Below are positions 1 to 12,120 of a stretch of 64,000 nt of DNA, piece after piece. Within the stretch, counting starts at the first letter, position 1; each line of letters starts with the position of its first letter. The stretch covers positions 22,257,657 through 22,321,656 of the forward strand of contig NC_134525.1 of NCBI RefSeq assembly GCF_027942865.1. The letters run 5' to 3'. This DNA is from Odontesthes bonariensis (lineage: Eukaryota; Chordata; Actinopteri; Atheriniformes; Atherinopsidae). The notes under the pieces were generated by a model. That model saw only the letters and a program-made list of their open reading frames with translations. It ran no database searches and was not told where the DNA came from. The position numbers were made by a program, and so were the translations under genes.

Positions 1-715
1 AACTTTGTCTGTCGTCTTGTCTCGTCTACTCACTCATGATCTGTGCCTTGTCGTGGCGAGTGAGCTTTCAAACTAAACAGGTTATTTTTGTTTGTGTGTC
101 ATACAAGTAATTTAGGGCTATATTTGCTCCACATGGAATCTGAGTGCCTACATAATAAATTGAAAATCTCTTTAGCAAAAGAACAGCCAAAGCTACCTAC
201 ATACATTCATGCACATAGCATAAATATATTCGGTTTGTTTCTGCCATTTATTGCTAATAATTATGAAATAATGATTTTATTTAGATAAATTTACACAATA
301 TGTTTGCTTTTTACTATTTACCTGACTATTCAGTATTGTGCTTTATAACATGCACAAAGTGAGGGCCATTTTGGAAGTGGAAACTAATACATTTTACCAT
401 TCAAATATGTGTAATTTTGTGAAAATGCTATAATCCAAAATGGCCGCCACCCTATGATGTCATAATATGCAAATTAGATGGGTAAATCTTATCTCCACAT
501 AAACTTGAGATCATACTAAACATTTCTCTAATTTACAGAAAGTCTCTATCTATTATCATTTTTAAGTTATGGCCTTTTGAAATTAAGATGTCAAATCGGA
601 ACATTTCAGAGGAAAACCTATGGCGCCCAGAGAGTTAAGCCAACGGCTCTGTAATCTGCAGGATTACTTCTGTCTTTGCCTCGGTTTCAGAGGAACAATC
701 AGTGGTTACAGGTTA
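1..715. other. Unassigned non-coding DNA
   Basis: This AT-rich stretch has no supported gene. Short ORFs lack any recognisable domain. It ends where the TTAA-flanked foldback element begins. Phrases such as the CCAAAATGGCCGCCACCC segment near 437 look like interspersed-repeat sequence, but I cannot assign a family. Confidence 0.5.
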
Positions 716-719
716 TTAA

Positions 720-1372
720 AGGATAAGACCGGTTTTTTGACATTGGGCCCTTGATTTCACATTATAACATGATGTTCTACTCACCCCTGCTTGTTGTTGG
801 TCATTTGGAGCTGTTCCGAAGAAATTCGAGAGGCGTCTGGCTGCTCTCTTGAGATATTCGGCCATGAAACGGTTTCCTATGGGCAAGCTTATACAGGCAC
901 AAACTATGCTGTTTATAATTTATTAATTACTGTACACTAGCACTGATAACGTGGAGGTGCGTCGCTTACTTAAAAAAATCCGGGTTACTAATTTTGAATT
1001 TTAGCTGAATGAATAAATAGGCAGCAGGTCTGTGGGCTGTCTGTGGCAGTAGCACGACGACGTCAGTAACACCCACTTTACGACAAAAAAAATCAAAATT
1101 ACAATAACCCGGATTTTTTTAAGTAAGCGATGCACCTCCACGTTATCAGTGCTAGTGTAGAGTAATTAATAAATTATAAACAGCATAGTTTGTGCCTGTA
1201 TAAGCTTGCCCATAGGAAACCGTTTCATGGCCGAATATCTCAAGAGAGCAGCCAGACGCCTCGCGAATATCTTCGGAACAGCTCCAAATGACCAACAACA
1301 AGCAGGGGTGAGTAGAACATCATGTTATAATGTGAAATCAAGGGTCCAATGTCAAAAAACCGGTCTTATCCT
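720..1372. mobile_element. Palindromic foldback MITE, TTAA target duplication (copy 1)
   Basis: Two 268-bp arms (720-987 and 1105-1372) are inverted copies of each other with only a handful of mismatches, separated by a ~117-bp unique loop. Both outer ends read AGGATAAGACCGG and abut TTAA (716-719 and 1373-1376). This is the target duplication expected of piggyBac or Kolobok elements. There is no coding capacity, so the element is non-autonomous. A second copy is at 40439-40936 in opposite orientation, as judged by its loop. The arm similarity suggests recent activity or gene conversion between arms. Confidence 0.85.
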
Positions 1373-1376
1373 TTAA

Positions 1377-2243
1377 AGATGGATGCCATCACAAAAGTCT
1401 GGAACAACAACTAAAAACAGCCCCTTCCAATGGTTATTGATGTATAAGTTCCCCCACTGGAGCTGGTCTGTACTCATAAACACTCTGTGATCAGACTGTC
1501 TCTGCAGTTAGGTGAAAACAGAGATTAAATACACACACCAATAAATACAGAGTAAAAGAACTGAAGCAAAGCAACCAGCTGACTGTCACAGGAAGACACG
1601 ATGAGGGGAGAAGAAGAAAAGCTCGAGTTAGCAGCTGTTAGCTGCTGTTTATTTCCATAATGAATATTTTTCATTGAAAAAAACAAAATAAACAAAATCA
1701 TGACTCGGCACATGTGAACAGGGAATATTTTTAAATACAGAAAATATCACATTTCTGAAGAAAAATACATTATTATACACATAAATATAAGATGAAATTG
1801 ACCTCCATTAATGGAAATGTAGAGTGTTGTGGTAATATATTCTGTTCCAGCACTTAGACTGATCCACTGGAGAGTGCTACTAACAAACAGAAATAATTAA
1901 AAACGTATCTGATACTTTGGGAGTATTTGCTTGTTTGTCTTTGGCGATTAATTCTGTTGTGAATTCTGATGGAAATCTGTTCCAAAGTCTTTTTGTTCAT
2001 ATGATGAAGGCAGCCAGCTGCAGTCTGCAGATTCAGTCTTTATGCTGCGAGCCAGAGCCGTATATAGAGAGAGTTCGGCCAACTCGAATCATGGGCGCCA
2101 TGTTCGCTACCAACGGCGAAGATTCCACAGCGTAAGCCTATGGGCCGCATATGTCAGAATCGCTGAATTTAAAATACAAATAAGGCTCGATATATCATCA
2201 AACTTCGCTTGTAGTATTATCAAGATCAAGTTCATGACTAACT
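1377..2243. other. Unassigned non-coding DNA
   Basis: No gene is supported here. The short ORFs (for example 1917-2135) carry no recognisable domain. The stretch around 1800-2160 reads like degraded repeat sequence but was not assigned. Confidence 0.4.
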
Positions 2244-2345
2244 ACTGTAGAGATGCACCGATACCATTTTTTTGAAAACCGATACGAGTACGAGTACAAT
2301 CATTACAGTACTCGCCGATACCGAGTACTACCGATACCGATGCCC
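2244..2345. repeat. CGATACC-rich interspersed repeat, probable DNA-transposon end
   Basis: Repeated CGATACC/CGAGTACGAGTAC motifs following GATGCACCGATACC resemble the subterminal repeats of short hAT-type elements that are common in fish. Only this piece is recognisable and no opposite end was identified. The family assignment is from memory of the motif and is uncertain. Confidence 0.45.
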
Positions 2346-2523
2346 CATATTTAGGCTATTCAGAAATTGCCAAAAAAAAAAAAAAAAATGTATGTATGTA
2401 TATATAATTTATTATTATTATTATGATATATTTGCCATGAATGTAGTTTTCTACCAGGGGTGATAATGATGCATGATTGACAGCCTCCGCTGCTCCCTGC
2501 TCTGGGGCAGAGTAGGGCTAGGC

Positions 2524-4131
2524 CACCGCTGGACTGATAGTAAGGCATACCGGGCATTTGCCCGCTGGCCTGATGACTTACTGGCCTGCGCCTTTTTTTT
2601 TTTTTACGAAATATAATATAATAAAGATTTAAAACAATATGTGGATAACGGTATATAAACCCTCCTATTGGTGCATAAACTGGTAGATCGGCCCTTTAGT
2701 CATGATTGATTGAAGCCTGGGCCAATGAGGTGAGGGGCAGGCCAGGGGTGAAGCTCGGCACTTTTGACTCGGCTCCCAAAGAAGAGCCGGCTCCCGAACG
2801 GCCACCTCTGGAACCTGATTGGACACCTCAGGTGTCACTCCAGTTGATTGACAGGCAAGTCTAGTTTAAAGATGAGTCAGAAACGCGGCGTCTTTGAAAT
2901 GAGTGGCAGGCATAGAGAGTGTCCTGTTGTACTGTCAGAGTGAACCTACTTTCCTGGAATACATCATTTTGAGTTAAGTTTTAATGTGATTTCCAAATTA
3001 ATCATTGTTTTTAAAGATTGCACATTTAGAGAAGAGATTTTGTTGCCAATTGTTAGGCTAAACGAGTAGGCTAAAGTTATGAAAGGCTAATGTCACGTTA
3101 GCATGAAGCTATTATGTAGCACTTTAATCATTGTTGGTTTTCAGTAAGTGTATAATCAACACAGTTCATAAGGATTTCATAACTGTAACGTTAGATGAAA
3201 CTGATGAAAAGCTGTTTTGTTATTATAAAGGTATAAAAGTATAACTTTAGCTAAGCTACTTCACCTGACTAACCTACATGACCTGGTTTAATTTTATAGC
3301 AGCTCGGCTTGGAGTTGGTTTTAAAGTAAGTTAAAGCACAAGAATGGAGACAAAGAGTTTAAGATTAACACAATATTGAGGTTTAACCCGGCTGTCTTAT
3401 TTTGTGTATAGGGACAGATAACAATGAAAAGACTTCTTTGTAAAGAAGCACAAGTCAGACCCAGATCAGACCCAGATCAGGCCCCAGCCATGAAACCAGC
3501 AGCCCTGGCAGCCCCCAACCTGAAGCAGGTCAGTGTGGGCAGACACAAGGAGCCAGGCTACCACCACCAGGTCAGAGGATTCAAAGGCAGCTAAATGCAT
3601 CTCCACTTTATAGAAGTGGAGCCTCACTTTGCCCAGATTGTTAATGTAAAGAGGGGGGATGCGTATGTCCTGCTGGTGAATATTGTGAGTGGGTGTGAGA
3701 TGTGTGATGCATGCATCATTTTTGTTGTTTTTCTGTAGACATCAGTAGTGACTGGCCAGACCTGTGGACTGTCAAACAAAAAGAAGAATTTAAATCCAAG
3801 TTTTGTTGAATGATTTAAAATAACATTCATCCAAAAAAATGATATTCAATATTTGCAGTGATATTTAAATACTGTATATCTTTTTTATCTGATTGGTTTT
3901 GATGTTTGGAAGGGAATGATTTTTGGTGAAATATGAACAAGGATGCATTGTCACTGCACCTGATCAAGTCATAATAATTTTGTATTAGTGAGTGGAAACA
4001 GTGGTTAAGGGACAAAAAAAAAAAAAACATGCTGTCACAGCGCACTTAATTTTTTTCCCCTTCAATACCTGGTGGTGGCCTGGTCTTGGTTAAAAATGCC
4101 CGGCCTGAAAAATTTCCCCAGTCCAGCCCTG
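2524..4131. mobile_element. hAT-type non-autonomous DNA transposon with 8-bp TSD
   Basis: The exact 8-bp direct repeat GGCTAGGC occurs at 2516-2523 and 4132-4139. Just inside, the ends are inverted: CACCGCTGGACTG on the left and CAGGGCTGGACTG on the complement of the right, with a further shared CCGGGCATTT block. An 8-bp duplication with CA...TG ends is characteristic of hAT elements. The 1.6-kb interior has no transposase ORF. It includes a poly-A run near 4014, a GCT-rich segment near 2750-2830 and short repeats near 3450-3480. Confidence 0.75.
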
Positions 4132-4139
4132 GGCTAGGC

Positions 4140-4459
4140 TGTGCTGCCAGCGGACAGCTCCGCTTCATTTCACGGTAGCGCCAGAGATTGTAAAAGTAGG
4201 CCTATAATATCCACTCTCTTATCTTATCTGCACATTTATTTTGTGCCAAAGCGGTGTTTTTGGGCTAAACCAAACCTAGGTCTGGGCGCCTGTGTTGTCA
4301 CTCAGCTGGTCGCCCTCCCCACTACATAATTGGTCCTGTAACTGTGTTCAATGTCTTAGAAAGTTGAACATTCTAATCCATTTAATTTTTGCAACATGTT
4401 GCAGAAGACACGCGCTACCAGAGAGAATGGATATTATAGGCCTGCTTTTACAATCTCTG
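4140..4459. other. Short spacer between the hAT element and the large transposon
   Basis: No gene, motif or repeat is recognised. It forms the left flank of the large foldback transposon. I could not find its last 8-10 bases repeated to the right of position 20190. Confidence 0.4.
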
Positions 4460-5570
4460 AGTTCGGTAAAGTTGGAAAGATATTGGCAGATTCGGACTTC
4501 CGGGATCAATAACTCAGAAATGAGACGTTGTTAAAACACAAAACAAGAATATTTCCAACCGTAGTAAGACAGACAAGGAGCTACAACCTAACTTTCATCA
4601 AAACGAGCCATCCTCGGAGCCACACCAATAACATTAGTGTTTATGTGCAGCCGGCTGTGAGAGCAGCGAGCAGGGACCGTGTACAAAGTGCAACCCAAGA
4701 GAGACATTACAAAAAATAATCAATAAATATCCAATAACTTCATGATGATACGGTGTAGGGTCACCAAACTCACTACACATGTCACTGGTGTCCTACAGAT
4801 TACACTACAACTTTTGGTTTGAAAGAAATTCATTTTTCTGAATTTCTGGGAATTTTTATTAGAAATATTAATCAATAACTTCATGATGATACAGTGTAGG
4901 GTCACCAAACTCACTACACATGTCACTGGTGTCCTACAGATTACACTACAACTTTTGGTTTGAAAGAAATTCATTTTTCTGAATTTCTGGGAATTTTTAT
5001 TAGAAATATTAATCAATAACTTCCCTAAGATACAGTGTAGGGTCACCAAACTCACTACACATGTCACTGGTGTCCTACAGATTACACTACAACTCTTGGT
5101 TTGAAAGAAATTCATTTCTCTGAATTTCTGGGAATTTTTATTTAAAATATTAATCAATAACTTCATGATGATACAGTGTAGGGTCACCAAACTCACTATA
5201 CATGTCACTGGTGTCCTACAGATTACACTACAACTTTTAGTTTGAAAGAAATTCATTTTTCTGAATTTCTGGGAATTTTTATTAGGAATATTAATCAATA
5301 AATCTTCAATAACTTCCCTAGGATACAGTGAAGGGTCACCAAAGTCACTACACATGTCACTGGTGTCCTACAGATTACACTACAACTCTTGGTTTGAAAG
5401 AAATTCATTTTTCTGAATTTCTGGGAATTTTTATTAGAAATATTAATCAATAACTTCATGATGATAAAGTGTAGGGTCACCAAACTCACTACACATGTCA
5501 CTGGTCTCCTACAGATTACACTACAACACCTGGTCTACAATAAATTCATTTTACATAGTTTGGGGGAATT
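4460..5570. repeat. Left terminal inverted repeat with 141-bp tandem array
   Basis: It begins near AGTTCGGTAAAGTTGG at 4460. A unique outer block reaches about 4720, followed by about six tandem units. The landmark CACTACACATGTCACTGG recurs at 4771, 4912, 5053, 5194 (one base changed), 5346 and 5487, giving spacings of 141, 141, 141, 152 and 141 bp. Because 141 is divisible by three, one frame stays open through the array (4720-5355 on the minus strand). I consider that ORF a by-product. Confidence 0.88.
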
Positions 5571-6323
5571 TTTATAAGGAATAATATTCAACAACTATTA
5601 CAGTGTAGTATCATAAACCACAGGTCAACCACTTCCATTACCTCCTTGGTACTACAACAATTAGTTTGTGAGAGATACCTTCAGTATAATTTGTGTTATT
5701 TCAGTTTTGTTACATGTGAGAATTGTGTGGTTGCTTAAGTGCCACGAGCATGAACCAATCAAATGAAGGCCGTATACGTGATTAAGTCACTGGCCAATCA
5801 AGAGTAGCTTTCAATTAAGCTCTACCTGCAGTGACATTCCAGTCTGCAAAACCTCTCCCTTTGAAAAAGTGCCTCCAGTCCTGCTCAATGGTTATACGTA
5901 AGTAATCTTTTTATTATAGTTATTAATATAGTTGTGCTATGCTTGTATACTTGTCCAGACTCTTACATTTCTTCTAGATTTTGTGCATATTCTACTAACT
6001 GAAATTTTACTGCATATCAGCTCCAAACTAATGTATTTTTTCTGAATCTGAAGAACTAGCATAAAAAGACAAAGACACATGATGTCCTTAACCTATCATT
6101 AACCATATTGTGAAATGATTATTAAGGATGAAATAAGACCTTTTTATGTGGAAAACTGTAAATTTGATTTTTTTTTCAGTTCTTAGTTATATGATATGTT
6201 CATGTACTGTTTGTGTGAAGTGACAACAGTGGCTTTAATGTAGATTTTAGCTTTATCAAGACTTTATTACTCACTTTATTTTTTCCTTTTCCATTTCACT
6301 AGGTTAGAAGCAATTTAAAGACA
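5571..6323 (+). promoter_or_regulatory. Transposon 5' region with probable 5'UTR intron
   Basis: This non-coding stretch lies between the inner edge of the left inverted repeat and the first long ORF. A good donor (ATAC|GTAAGTAATC, intron from 5898) and an acceptor (TTTCACTAG, ending 6302) fit a ~405-bp intron in the 5' leader. No clear TATA box was seen. An ATG just before the donor would run into a TAG right after splicing, so it can only be a short upstream ORF. Confidence 0.4.
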
Positions 6324-6516
6324 ATGGGTAGAGTTAAAAAAGGAAGCAGAGCTCAGAGAAAAGACTTGTGGGCAATGGCAGGTGGAATGGAAGCTATTGT
6401 CAGATCAATGGAGAGTGTTAATATTACAAACAGAGAAACAGAGTATTCCTCAGAGATCTGGTCTGAACTATCTGTAATCCTTTTTTGGTCAAGATCAGCA
6501 GAAAAACCGTCATTGG

Positions 6517-8937
6517 TTGTGGGTTATATGGACCACGAATAGAAAAGGCGTGAGGGACATGATTATTAAACAACAGGACAAGACAAAAAAGACAGAGGAA
6601 GACAGCAATGCTAGAGACCTTGTTTTAGAAGAGGACACAGAAGAGAATGAGGAAGAAGGCAAACAACAAGAGATGCCATTACAGACAGAAGCTCAATTAC
6701 AAGAAGTGACTGATGAAGACGATGAAGAAGGCAAACAACAAGAGATGCCATTACAGACAGAAGCTCAACTACAAGAAGTGACTTATGAAGACGATGAAGA
6801 AGGCAAACAACAAGATGTGCCATTACAGACAGAAGCCCGACCTAAACATGGAAAGACATTTAACAGAAAACAATGGAGAAAGTTGCCAGTGGTATCAAAG
6901 AAGTTCACAATTACAGTAAACAGAAAGAAATGGCAAAAAATTATTCCACTGCACGGCTCAACAAAACTGAGGCAACCATGGACCCACGTCTTGTACAACA
7001 GTTTCCGACAGAAAAATCCCTGTTGTACTCTTGCCTTCAAGAGCCAGCATATCAAGACTCCCCACAGCCGGAAAATGAATAGTCCATATTTAAACATCAG
7101 TGCAGTTTGTACATTCCCTTCCTGTTGTGCAAAATACTTATTTAAAAAGAAAAGGGAGCCAGTGGGAGAACAAGAGGTTAAGATTTCTGTGCTCCAAAGA
7201 GGAAAAATGTCACACAAAACAAGTGAAAAAAAATTCAGGCCTGCAGCAAAAACAAGAAGAGGTAAAATAGCAAGAGCTATACGGAAAGGAGTGAGTCGAC
7301 TGTACTATAGTAGACTTAAAAAAACACCCATTGCCGAGCTGATTTCAGGAAACATAACCCGAAGTCTGAACAAAAATGTTCTTAAAGTGATTAGTTCAGA
7401 GTTTAGTAAAGAGAAAAGAATTCATGATGATGTTGTCATGGAGATGTACCTCACTCAAAACATCATGAAGGAATGTGATGCCAATTTTCACAAGATGCCT
7501 GGCTACATACAGCACCTTCAAGTTGACCCCTTTGGTGTACACATGTATACTGAAACAGGAGTAAGCATAGTTGTGCAACACCTGAAAAAGAAGATCCCAC
7601 TGACGTTATACCTAGATGCCACAGGTAATGTTGCATCCAAAGTTCCAGGGCAGACCAAAAAAGTCCTTTACTACTCTCTCACTCTTCCTGGAGGGGGTCA
7701 GAATGCACCTCCCCTCCCAGTCTGTGAAATGCTGACAAATGAACACTCTGTACCACCAATAACATTCTGGCTAATGCAGTTCTGCAGAAAACTGTTGCAG
7801 TACACAAAACTAAGAGCACATCAAGTTGAAACCGATTACAGCTGGGCACTAATGCAAAGTGTTCTTCTGTCATTCAACAGGGAGAGCATTGTTAGCTACC
7901 TAGACAGGGCTTTTTCTATTTGTTCAAAACTGAATACATGGAAAGACATCAGAATGTTTACAGTGCTACACATATGCTCAGCACACGTGCTCAAGGCTGT
8001 CACTCAGTCAATTTCAAGAAAAACAGCAGACAAAGGATTGAAGGATTTTGCAACATTTTGTTTTGCCAGGTTACAAAACACTACCTCAATAACTGCAGCA
8101 CTCAACATCTTCCTCCCACTGTGCACTATACTAACTGGCAAATACAACAACGACACTGTCCTTTGTAATCTGAAGGTCATGGAGGACTTAATAAAGAAAT
8201 GCAACATTCCTGACATGGAAGAAACTGAAAAATTACATGACAGCCCCTTAGCTCAGGAGGAAGATGATGACGAAAGAAGAAATGCCCACACAATTGTTGG
8301 CAGATCTCCCTTCACATATGAGTTCAAGAGGGTCCTGGAGGAGGTCCAGAGAGAGCTTGAAAAAACAGATGCCCAGAGCCCACATGCTGAGAAAAATCCA
8401 TACTTCTGCCCAGGCATTGTTGATGTACTTTTTGAGAACTACCTTGGCATTTTTCCCCTGTGGAGTGGTCTGCTTTTGGGGAATTTGAAAAGGTATGCAT
8501 CTGACAAAGAAGACCACACATTTGGGCCCGGTAAGACAAGGGACACAAACTGCCATGTGGAGAGATGGTTTGGAATTGTCAAACATTCAATTTTGCAAAA
8601 GCAGAGGCATCTGAGGCCAGGGACATTTGTCAGGAAAATGTATGGCTCTCTGCAGGGGAGATACAAAGAACACATCATGTCTCATAACTTCTCTGAGCAG
8701 TTACTTCTTAAACCCATGCGACCAAAAGACCTCACTCAATCTCAAGAGGGTTGGGCAAAGCGAGGTGGAGCAAAGCTAAAGACTTCCAGTTCCAAATTTT
8801 ATATTGCTCCAACCACAATTCCAGTTCCAAAGAGACCAAAATCAACTCTGAACACTGGCAAAGATCTTCAAAAGAGCACAGATGGGAAGAACAGCAGCAA
8901 TGTCTTCACAAGTAAAGGGTCCACGTCTGCCTCAGAG
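6517..8937 (+). CDS. DDE transposase of the foldback element (MULE/NOF-like)
   Basis: This is a long exon that would read 9 further codons to a stop at 8964 if unspliced. A GAG|GTACTT donor at 8937 lets it join the downstream exons in frame. The N-terminus is lysine-rich and acidic with three 24-residue repeats (KQQEMPLQTEAQLQEVT type, 72-bp period, 6649-6840). The core shows LYLDATG (D367), VETDYSWALMQSV (D440), HICSAHVLKA (about 486-495, a C..H motif as in MULE transposases) and CHVERWFGIVKHS (E682). These are candidate DDE residues with a ~240-residue insertion before E. I chose M6517. A short ORF from 6324 overlaps in another frame, so the true start may be upstream. The family assignment is by motif layout, not alignment; KDZ-type elements are an alternative. 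Confidence 0.72.
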
Positions 8938-9206
8938 GTACTTTTTTGCAGATCGCTAAAATGAAAAAACCTGCTCTAAACAGATTAACACCAAGTCAAT
9001 GTAATTTGCACTTTCCAGAGCCATATAAGCATTGTTAAGGAAGCAGTTAGAAAAATTAAGCATCAATGAAGCTGTTGTATTCACATCCATGGCTGTCTGA
9101 TGAAAGTATGTTTTAAGAAGGGACTTCAAAGAGATTACAGACTTAGGACAGTTTATTGTTGAAATTATTGCAAATGCTGTATGAAGTGATTACAGTTTCA
9201 TTGTAG

Positions 9207-10820
9207 GTTGACGCCCTTTGGACATGCAAACCAACTGAAGTTATTGTGGCCATTGTACGACATGCTGAACATAAGCACAATTACACCCCTCGGCACAAAG
9301 AACTTCAGAGTTTGAGGCCTGATGAACTCATCATAGGCGAGGCAAGTTTCTCATTATAACTGATGTCACAGATTTATCTAAAAGTAATCTACTTGTTGAT
9401 GGATCAATCCTTTAAAAAAAATATCTGCTGCATAAAATGATTAAGTAATTTAATTATAAGTTAATTGTTGTGAAAGAAGGTCGAGAGTGTCTTTAGCTAA
9501 AGTATTGCACCAATGACCCATTCTCAAACATGTTGACAACAATGTGATTAAAAATGACTTTAGACTCTACATTACCAATACCAATATTTTTGTGTGATTA
9601 ATTTTGTCCAACAGGTGATAGAATGTTACATGAGAGCCATCCTCAATTCTAAGGATACTGTTGGCCGACTGTACCTCATGAATCACTACACTGTTGGTGT
9701 AATTCTACATGGCACAAGAGAGCAGATGGCAAGGCAAGGGTTAAAAAAGGTGAGTATAACTGTACTAATGATTATTTTATCACTGTAGTAGTCTTGCTTT
9801 TAATCAATACATTTACACACAATACATTAGCCACTTCACCTTTTTGGTTGGTCCTGTGGAGGAAAATAAATAATATATTATCATTATGAAATCGTTGTTT
9901 TTTGCCAGGTCACATTTGATGACTATGATGGAGCCATTGGATTTGTCAACATACAAAATGTGCACTGGAAGTTTGTGGTGAGTATAAAGCTACTGTACTA
10001 CTTGCCTTTACAGCATATATTTATGGCTCATGGTTTGTCCATTTAAAATGTATCAACCTTGTAACTGCTACAAAGGTTTACAAATACCTATAATCTACTA
10101 AATAAATCTACATAGATTACTATGAGTTGAATCTTTGTTTAATAAATGGTCATGTACTTTTCTGAATTTTAGATTTAATTAACTCACAGACACTGAGAGG
10201 CTTACTGTGCATAAAGTTATCAACTGCAGTTTTGAAGTTTTACATAAATGAAACTTGTTTTTTTAAGAATGTATATGGTTTACTGATGCTACCTTTTCAT
10301 ATTACAGTATACATGCCCTTTCAAACCACATTTTTGTGGTTGATCCTATGCAAGGGTCAAATGAAGTTGAGGACTCCAGAATCGCTGGCTACAGATTTGA
10401 GTAATATTAAATAAATTATGGGAAGTTAATAGGTTACATACACATTCTGTGTAGCCATAGAGTAAGCACAAAGGTAAAGCAAAAATGTATTACTTTCAAC
10501 CTGTAGACAATATTTCAAGATGCGCAGGAACAGCCTGGGAAAGGAGGACTGGGTTAACATCAAGTGGCAGCATGGCAAGATAACCCACACCTTCCAGAAA
10601 GATGCCACCAGTTGTGGGATCTTTGTCATGCAGGTGACTTGTGTTTTCTTTATAATAAAAAACATTTAGTTTTACTATGTAAGATGATCATACACAGTAC
10701 ATATGTTGTTTTGCCACCTCTACAGATGGCCAAGATGACAGTGACCCAGTTTCCAAACATCCCAGAGAGGTTTCATATTGATTCCTCCAAAAAATCTCTT
10801 AAAAAACTAAGAAGAGACAT
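9207..10820 (+). pseudogene. Ulp1/C48-type SUMO-protease-like exons, frame broken
   Basis: The exons are 9207-9341, 9615-9749, 9909-9977, 10308-10400, 10507-10633 and 10726-10820. They encode a papain-fold deSUMOylase-like region. NVHWKFV carries the candidate catalytic His, IFVVDPMQGSN the Asp, and FQKDATSCGIFVMQ the Gln...Cys of the Ulp1 triad. Most junctions are in phase, and the first intron starts with GC (GAG|GCAAGTTT). The junction 9977/10308 is not: the exon holding the Asp reads correctly only if shifted one base, and in phase it meets a TGA. Exon 10726 is then cut at codon GACATG by the retrovirus. The copy therefore looks inactivated. Ulp1 modules are known in several eukaryotic DNA transposons, where their role is unclear. 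Confidence 0.68.
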
Positions 10821-10821
10821 G
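10584..10821 (+). repeat. 238-bp direct duplication, left copy (flank of retrovirus)
   Basis: This segment is identical to 18436-18673. It spans the end of the exon with the protease Cys, the following intron and most of the next exon. The retroviral sequence starts at 10822 inside pol, with no LTR at this junction. Confidence 0.95.
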
Positions 10822-12120
10822 CCAAGCAGCCTTGTCAGAGGATGAAGCCAATGATTGCAGAGCAGGGAGGTCTGTGAGAGGAGAGGAGGGAACAGAGAGC
10901 AGCGAGGGTAGGGGAGAAGGGGGGGGGGAGATAGGAAGCTGTCTTGGCAGCCTGATCCGCTCGGGAATTTCCTGCAGAAACAGTCAGTAGCATTAGTGTG
11001 AGCAGCACATTTACAAACAGCAACCTCAGATGGAAGAAGGATGGCGTCAAGGAGTTGAGCGATGAGATCATGATGAAGGACAGGTTTGCCGTCAGATTTG
11101 AGGAAGCCGCGGTGCTTCCAAAGGGCGCCAAAGTCATGAACGACGCCAAAGGCATACCTGGAATCAGTGTAAATAGTGACGCGTAAAGCACGAGAGAGGC
11201 GACAAGCCTCGGTTAGAGCGACCAATTCAGCGGCCTGCGCCGAATAGGAGGAAGGAAGAGAGCCAGAAGAAAGTGTGGCATGATCAGAACATACAGCATA
11301 ACCAGCCCTGTTGGTGCCATGGGAATCACGGGAGGCAGAGCCATCAACATACAGAACATGGTCAGGATTCAGAAGGGGAGAGTCAGTCAGGTCCGGTCTG
11401 GGAGTGCAGGTTAAAGCCAACTCCGCAGAACAGTCGTGGGGAGTCCCGTCATCGGGAAGAGGGAGAAGAGAGGCAGGATTAAGGCCAGTACAACGCTTGA
11501 CAGTCAAATTAGACATTTCCAACAGGCAGGTGTGATAACGAAGAAAACGCGAGACAGAGAAATGAGAGGTGCGATGTTCTTGTAAGATGTGGGTTACCGC
11601 ATGAGGAACCAGAAGAGTGAGTGGGGCGTAGCCCACTATATCACGAGAGGCTAAGACGGCCTTTTCAGCTGCGGCAACAGCACGAAGGCAGATGGGAAGG
11701 CCTGCAGCCACAGGGTCAAGTTTGCCGGAAAAGTAGGCAACAGGTCGGAGGAGGTCACCATGCTTCTGTAAAAGAACAGATGTCATACAACCAGAACGTT
11801 CATCAACAGTTTGAGTGAATGGTCTGGAAGGATCAGGGAGACCAAGAATGGGGGGAGAGATGAGGGCCTGCTTCAGGTCCGTAAAGGCGGCCTCAGCTTG
11901 GGGGGTCCACTGCAGAAGAGAACTGCTGCGTGTGGAGTGAGTGAGGGCACGAAGTGGTCGTTCGCGAGCAGAGTAATTTGGCACGAAGGCACGGCAGTAA
12001 GAGCAAAGACCCAAGAAGGAAAGAAGTTGCTTTGTAGTAGCAGGTTTGGGAGCAGATTGAATTGCATCAGTATGCTTCTTAGACAGAGACTTGCCCTCCT
12101 TGGACAAAACATGCTCTGCT
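10822..12120 (-). pseudogene. ERV-1 pol: RT connection and RNase H region
   Basis: The main frame runs from 12107 down. Recognisable parts are the connection segment (LLSFLGLCSYCRAFVPNY), the RT/RNase H tether and RNase H itself, with LYVDGSAS, AELVALTEA and IYTDSRYA carrying the acidic catalytic residues. Near 11000 the frame changes: the end of RNase H (NSRADQAAKTAS) lies in another frame (ORF 10835-11191). Integrase is missing because the copy stops at 10822. Confidence 0.85.

Noticed and set aside
4720..5355. 211-codon minus-strand ORF in the left inverted repeat
   Set aside because: It arises because the tandem unit is 141 bp, divisible by three. The mirror ORF at 19236-19808 arises the same way. 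No start context or domain is present.
6324..6542. Separate small gene upstream of the transposase
   Set aside because: It overlaps the transposase ORF and has no domain. It may be a 5' part in a shifted frame, but nothing in the sequence decides this.
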